Source: Crocosphaera sp038442745
Lineage (GTDB): Bacteria; Cyanobacteriota; Cyanobacteriia; Cyanobacteriales; Microcystaceae
Assembly (NCBI RefSeq): GCF_038442745.1
Contig: NZ_JARVCN010000103.1
Coordinates: forward strand, 1 to 10,357
Reading direction: 5' to 3'
Length of the DNA stretch: 10,357 nucleotides
Under the pieces are notes generated by a model. It made no database searches, was not told the DNA's origin, and saw nothing but the letters and a program-made list of their open reading frames with translations. Shown one piece after another: positions 7,380 to 10,357 of this stretch. Numbering within the stretch: the stretch's first letter is position 1; each line of letters opens with the position of its first letter. The position numbers and the translations under genes were made by a program.

Positions 7380-7388
7380 TGATATTAT
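7380..7388 (+). promoter_or_regulatory. candidate extended -10 promoter of the methyltransferase gene
   Basis: TGATATTAT is an extended -10 element (TGn plus TATTAT, five of six matches) in the 82-bp spacer after the glycosyltransferase. The -35 region is poor. Transcription would start near 7395, about 30 nt before the ATG at 7426. That leader has no clear Shine-Dalgarno. Confidence 0.4.
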
Positions 7389-7425
7389 AGATAGACCATT
7401 GTAAATAAATATTACGGTTTCATAG

Positions 7426-8412
7426 ATGTACCTATACTATACGCTTGGATTGATCGTTGCACTCCTAGTGATAGGCGTTATCGTCTATCTTTTGACACCT
7501 CGCAGTTATGAGTCGTCCGACACAGTAGCCACCTCCTACGACGAATGGACTCAAGACGGAATTTTAGAATTTTACTGGGGTGAACACATCCACTTAGGCC
7601 ACTACGGTTCACCACCAAGACGCAAAGATTTTTTAGAAGCTAAAGCCGATTTTGTCCACGAAATGGTTAAATGGGGCGGTTTAGACAAATTACCTGAAGG
7701 CACAACCCTCCTAGACGTTGGTTGTGGTATCGGTGGAAGCACTCGTATTCTAGCCAAAGAATACAAGTTTCAGGCAACAGGAGTCACCATTAGTCCCAAA
7801 CAAGTACAACGGGGTACAGAGTTAACCCCCGAAGGTGTCACCGCTAAATTCCAGGTGGACGATGCTTTAAACCTCTCTTTTCCCGATAATAGTTTTGATG
7901 TGGTTTGGTCTATCGAAGCAGGTCCCCACATGCCAGATAAAGCTAAATATGCCTCCGAGATGATGCGAGTTTTAAAGCCCGGTGGTATCTTAGTTGTAGC
8001 AGATTGGAACCAAAGAGACGATCGCAAGAAGCCCCTTAATTTCTGGGAAAAACCAGTCATGCGTCAACTATTAGACCAATGGTCACACCCTTCATTTTCT
8101 AGCATAGAAGGCTTTTCCGAACAAATCGCAGAAACAGGATTAGTTGAAGGGGAAGTTGTAACAGCAGATTGGACAAAAGAAACCCTCCCATCTTGGTTAG
8201 AATCTATTTGGCAAGGAATAGTCAGACCAAAAGGTTTAATTAAATTCGGTTTCTCAGGATTTATTAAATCTTTAAGAGAAGTTCCTACCATGTTGTTAAT
8301 GCGAGTGGGATTCGGTGCCGGTTTATGTCGTTTTGGAATGTTCCGCGCAGTCAAATCTCCTTCTGTCTCCCAATCAACCCAGACAACAAAAAGCGAAACG
8401 GTTAACGTTTAA
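7426..8412 (+). CDS. MPBQ/MSBQ methyltransferase (prenylquinone ring methylation)
   Basis: This 328-residue SAM-dependent methyltransferase closely resembles Synechocystis Sll0418, as I recall it, through most of its length. That enzyme methylates 2-methyl-6-phytyl-1,4-benzoquinone in tocopherol synthesis and acts on the solanyl equivalent for plastoquinone. A single N-terminal membrane helix (about 5-23) would anchor it, followed by SYDEWTQDGILEFYWGEHIHLGHYG (37-61). SAM motif I is LLDVGCGIGGS (95-105). The post-I region is ATGVTISPKQVQRG (117-130), with SFPDNSFDVVWSIEAGPHMPD (151-171) and LKPGGILVVADWNQRDDR (183-200) after it. The conserved NFWEKPVMRQLLDQWSHPSF block and the C-terminal FIKSLREVPTMLLMRVGFG match the same subfamily. 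It is distinct from plant VTE3, a functional analogue of different origin, and closer to gamma-tocopherol methyltransferases, the main alternative. A terminator-like hairpin follows it. Confidence 0.88.
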   Translation: MYLYYTLGLIVALLVIGVIVYLLTPRSYESSDTVATSYDEWTQDGILEFYWGEHIHLGHYGSPPRRKDFLEAKADFVHEMVKWGGLDKLPEGTTLLDVGCGIGGSTRILAKEYKFQATGVTISPKQVQRGTELTPEGVTAKFQVDDALNLSFPDNSFDVVWSIEAGPHMPDKAKYASEMMRVLKPGGILVVADWNQRDDRKKPLNFWEKPVMRQLLDQWSHPSFSSIEGFSEQIAETGLVEGEVVTADWTKETLPSWLESIWQGIVRPKGLIKFGFSGFIKSLREVPTMLLMRVGFGAGLCRFGMFRAVKSPSVSQSTQTTKSETVNV

Positions 8413-8459
8413 ACAATTTAGTACCAACTAATGAACTAACATAGATGTAACGAGGAATG

Positions 8460-8486
8460 GGGGCTGAAAAAAGGTTATTCAGTCCC
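8460..8486 (+). terminator. terminator-like hairpin after the methyltransferase gene
   Basis: GGGGCTGAA (8460-8468) pairs with TTCAGTCCC (8478-8486) to give a 9-bp stem with one G-U pair and a 9-nt loop. It is followed by TATTCTTT, a weak U-rich tail. It lies 48 bp after the methyltransferase stop and 50 bp before the next start. It may end the methyltransferase transcript or attenuate read-through into the next unit. Confidence 0.45.
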
Positions 8487-8535
8487 TATTCTTTGAGAAA
8501 TCTTCAGAATATTGTCCTAGATTAAGGTTAAAAGC

Positions 8536-8946
8536 ATGACAATGTTTGGTTTTTTGGGTGGTACAATTATCTCCGTCGAGTCTGGTTATAAAGTTTTTCC
8601 TCATCCTAAACCCGATAAAGTTTATCATCGGTTGAGTGATGCTAAGTGGTTTTTGGCGGTGAGATGGTGTGATACCCTTTCTACCCCTGCCGCTATTATT
8701 AATAACACCGGGGAACTAGCTTTTCTCAATCAATTTGTTCTCACTATGGGAGAAAAAAACTTCATTCCTCAACAAAATCGCTCAGATATTTTTACTCGAT
8801 GTCTGTCTTTATTACCTAACGAAACAGTTAATTATGAATTACAAGATCAAGACCGTATCATAGAAATAAGAGGTCTAGAAATCGATGCCCGTTACGGTAA
8901 AGTAGCTTTAGTCAGGGAATTGGTACAAGAATCTATGAGAATTTAA
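8536..8946 (+). CDS. conserved-looking protein of unknown function, weakly PAS-like
   Basis: I do not recognise this 136-residue protein. It is soluble, with no signal peptide or membrane helix and no metal-binding motif. The middle part, TPAAIINNTGELAFLNQFV (50-68), resembles the first strands of a PAS domain (a hydrophobic strand, N-x-G-E turn, then a strand ending in N-Q). The remainder is short for a full PAS fold, and the N-terminal 45 residues (with KWFLAVRWCD) look like a separate segment. The C-terminal third alternates strands and charged turns (YELQDQDRIIEIRGLEID) and ends in a helix. An AAGG at 8524-8527, 8 nt before the ATG, supports the start. Only 16 bp separate it from the FAD monooxygenase, so the two are probably co-transcribed and may work together. 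Confidence 0.75.
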   Translation: MTMFGFLGGTIISVESGYKVFPHPKPDKVYHRLSDAKWFLAVRWCDTLSTPAAIINNTGELAFLNQFVLTMGEKNFIPQQNRSDIFTRCLSLLPNETVNYELQDQDRIIEIRGLEIDARYGKVALVRELVQESMRI

Positions 8947-8962
8947 AATTTAGAAACATATT

Positions 8963-10153
8963 ATGCAAGAGGAAATTACAATAATTGGTGCTGGTATTGG
9001 CGGCTTAACTTTAGCTGTTGCTTTAGAGAAAAAAGGTCTTAATTTTCAACTCTACGAACAAGCAGACTCTTTTGAAGCTTTAGGATATGGGATTCAAATT
9101 AGTCCCAATGTGGTTCGAGTTTTGTGGGAATTAGGTTTAGAAAAGCAGCTAGAAAATATATCTCATCTTTGTTCTGGTTTTGAGTTGCGATCGTTTAACT
9201 CAGATAAAACTTTAGCAAAATGGCAACTTAACAATCCCATACCTTATTATCAGTGTAGACGGGCAGACTTACACCAATTATTATTCGATTCTATTCAAGA
9301 TAAAAGCAGAATTCATTTCTCCCATCGTTTAGAATCCTACCAACAAAAAGACAACAAAATATCCTTAGAGTGGCAAAACTTTGCATCCACAACTACTAGC
9401 GCGTTAATAGCAGCAGATGGGGTTCGTTCACAAGTTCGGCGATCGCTTTTTCCTCAAAATCAAGCTCAATACGCTGGTTACGCAGCCTATAGAGCAATCT
9501 TACCTTTTCAAGATAAATATCGCTCTTTATGGGGTAAAGCGACGGTTTGGATGGGGGAAAATCATCACGTTGTTGTTTATCCTAACGGTAGTCAAAATAA
9601 CTCAACCCCTTGGCTTAATTTGGTTTTGGTTGTTAAGGATGCTAACTGGAACGAACAAGGTTGGAGTATTCCTGGGGATAAACAGACCATAGCGCAAGAA
9701 TTTACCAATCAGTCTCAAGAACTTATCAGTATTTTAGAGGATATGGTAAAAAGTCCCGAACCTTGCTACAAATGGGGTTTATTTATCCATCAACCCCTCC
9801 CTTATTGGTCACAGGGACAAGTCACATTATTAGGAGATGCTGCCCATCCAATGCTACCTTTTCAGGCTCAAGGAGCAGCTATGGCCATAGAGGATGCCTA
9901 CATTTTAGCTCAATATTTGATAAGTGAAAAGCAAGTGGAAAAAGCTTTTATTAAGTATCAAGAAAACCGAATTAAACGGACAACAAAAGTTCAACAAGTG
10001 TCAAAAAATAACGCCAACATTTTCCATGCTTCGGGAGTAAAAGCGGTTATTAGGAACTTTGCTTTGGGTCTAGTTTCGGCTACTGTTCCTAGTTTACTGA
10101 ATCAAAAAACAGCTTGGATTTATAATTACGATGTTGGCAGTATTAATGGTTAA
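8963..10153 (+). CDS. class A FAD-dependent aromatic-ring monooxygenase (salicylate hydroxylase-like)
   Basis: This 396-residue flavoprotein belongs to the single-component FAD monooxygenases (PF01494 type, with p-hydroxybenzoate and salicylate hydroxylases and zeaxanthin epoxidase). They use NAD(P)H and O2 to hydroxylate an aromatic ring or epoxidise an alkene. All three family signatures are present: the Rossmann GAGIGG (9-14) with Glu32 ending strand beta-2; the DG motif AADGVRSQVRR (150-160); and the GD motif LLGDAAHPMLPFQAQGAAMAIEDA (289-312). Arg99-Arg100 (CRRADLHQLL) matches the FAD-contacting region. GDAAHPMLPFQAQGAA is closest to salicylate/3-hydroxybenzoate hydroxylases and unlike the FMGQGMN form of ubiquinone-pathway enzymes. 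The substrate is unknown. It follows the unknown 136-residue gene with a 16-bp gap and no clear Shine-Dalgarno, suggesting translational coupling. The nearby quinone methyltransferase gene makes a quinone-ring substrate possible but unproven. Confidence 0.85.
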   Translation: MQEEITIIGAGIGGLTLAVALEKKGLNFQLYEQADSFEALGYGIQISPNVVRVLWELGLEKQLENISHLCSGFELRSFNSDKTLAKWQLNNPIPYYQCRRADLHQLLFDSIQDKSRIHFSHRLESYQQKDNKISLEWQNFASTTTSALIAADGVRSQVRRSLFPQNQAQYAGYAAYRAILPFQDKYRSLWGKATVWMGENHHVVVYPNGSQNNSTPWLNLVLVVKDANWNEQGWSIPGDKQTIAQEFTNQSQELISILEDMVKSPEPCYKWGLFIHQPLPYWSQGQVTLLGDAAHPMLPFQAQGAAMAIEDAYILAQYLISEKQVEKAFIKYQENRIKRTTKVQQVSKNNANIFHASGVKAVIRNFALGLVSATVPSLLNQKTAWIYNYDVGSING

Positions 10154-10167
10154 TTGCTATATTTTTG

Positions 10168-10210
10168 ATATATAAGACTTTTTAGCATTATTTACATTTG
10201 TCTTAAATAT
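10168..10210 (+). other. imperfect inverted repeat downstream of the monooxygenase
   Basis: ATATATAAGAC (10168-10178) pairs with GTCTTAAATAT (10200-10210), leaving a single A-A mismatch in 11 positions and a 21-nt loop. The stem is AT-rich and lacks a following T-run, so it is at best a weak terminator or an RNA-end stabilising stem. It begins 14 bp after the stop codon. Confidence 0.3.
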
Positions 10211-10310
10211 AGTAATCAGTCATCAGTTGTGAGAATTTAAATATGAGGTATAAGGAAATGGGGAATGAGAAAAAGTCAACAGTAACCAACGGTAACTGAT
10301 AACTGATACC
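10211..10310. repeat. cluster of short cyanobacterial intergenic repeats
   Basis: This stretch holds ATCAGT twice (10215-10226), a GGAAATGGGGAATGAG run (10254-10269), an imperfect palindrome CAGTAACC-AAC-GGTAACTG (10280-10298), and two adjacent TAACTGA units (10293-10306). Two of the words recur, inverted, at 4418-4440. No protein-coding potential is visible in the 204 bp after the monooxygenase apart from a possible gene start at the extreme edge. Confidence 0.45.
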
Positions 10311-10316
10311 AAATCC

Positions 10317-10346
10317 GCTCTTGTTATACCCTTTATAAGCTAGAAT
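10317..10346 (+). promoter_or_regulatory. possible promoter for a gene beyond the right edge
   Basis: TAGAAT (10341-10346) matches the -10 consensus at five of six positions. CTCTTG (10317-10322) lies 18 bp upstream as a weak -35. An ATG at 10353 is too close to the implied start site for a normal leader, so the real gene start is probably outside the window. Confidence 0.25.
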
Positions 10347-10357
10347 AGGCAGATGTC

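Larger units (their letters stand above)
1510..9446. repeat. eight dispersed HIP1 palindromes (GCGATCGC)
   Basis: Exact octamers start at 1510, 2039, 2279, 2670, 3055, 4059, 4509 and 9439. Five lie in the topoisomerase gene, one in ftsW, one in cofH and one in the monooxygenase, all inside coding sequence. About one copy per 1.3 kb is far above chance for low-GC DNA. HIP1 is a well-known hallmark of many cyanobacterial genomes. The glycosyltransferase and the 136-residue gene have none. The span given covers the set, not a continuous repeat. Confidence 0.85.

Noticed and set aside
7770..8354. Two 96-residue minus-strand ORFs inside the methyltransferase gene
   Set aside because: They are antisense to a clearly conserved coding sequence. 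Composition follows from the codons of the real gene.
9417..9692. 91-residue plus-strand ORF inside the monooxygenase gene
   Set aside because: It is an out-of-frame shadow of a well-supported flavoprotein and has no ribosome binding site or family motif.
1..10357. CRISPR arrays, transposons, tRNA or rRNA genes
   Set aside because: I saw no regularly spaced direct repeats of CRISPR length, no transposase motifs or terminal inverted repeats around a gene, and no cloverleaf-like or rRNA-like segment.

Overview
The window looks like chromosomal DNA of a low-GC, probably unicellular cyanobacterium. Eight exact copies of the cyanobacterial HIP1 octamer (GCGATCGC) are visible. One gene closely resembles the Synechocystis MPBQ/MSBQ methyltransferase (sll0418 type). 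FtsW, CofH and a GyrA/ParC-type topoisomerase subunit also have a cyanobacterial flavour. Short intergenic repeats of the TAACTGA/CAGTTATC kind, common in cyanobacterial genomes, occur twice. I cannot name a genus.

Layout. Positions 1-406 hold the 3' part of a gene that is broken or cut by the window edge. An E-I-K triad suggests the tail of a PD-(D/E)xK restriction endonuclease, but this is tentative. A pyrimidine-rich spacer follows, then a complete topoisomerase subunit A gene (591-3107, +). It converges on ftsW (3130-4290, -), with only 22 bp between the stop codons. Upstream of ftsW, on the same strand, is cofH (4445-5596, -). cofH is divergent from a multi-spanning GT-C glycosyltransferase (5676-7343, +). 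The MPBQ/MSBQ methyltransferase (7426-8412, +) comes next and is closed by a terminator-like hairpin. A two-gene unit follows: a 136-residue protein of unknown function (8536-8946) and a class A FAD monooxygenase (8963-10153), 16 bp apart. The last 204 bp hold an inverted repeat, short tandem repeats and a possible promoter for a gene outside the window.

How the genes fit together. Most are housekeeping genes without an obvious shared pathway: DNA topology, septal peptidoglycan synthesis, deazaflavin (FO) synthesis for photolyase, envelope glycosylation and prenylquinone methylation. The most suggestive pairing is the quinone-ring methyltransferase followed by a salicylate-hydroxylase-like FAD monooxygenase. 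Cyanobacterial plastoquinone synthesis needs ring-hydroxylating steps that are less well defined than the methylation, so this is a testable guilt-by-association idea, not a demonstrated link. I see no CRISPR array, transposase, tRNA, rRNA or clear multi-gene defence island, and no strong candidate for a wholly new system.
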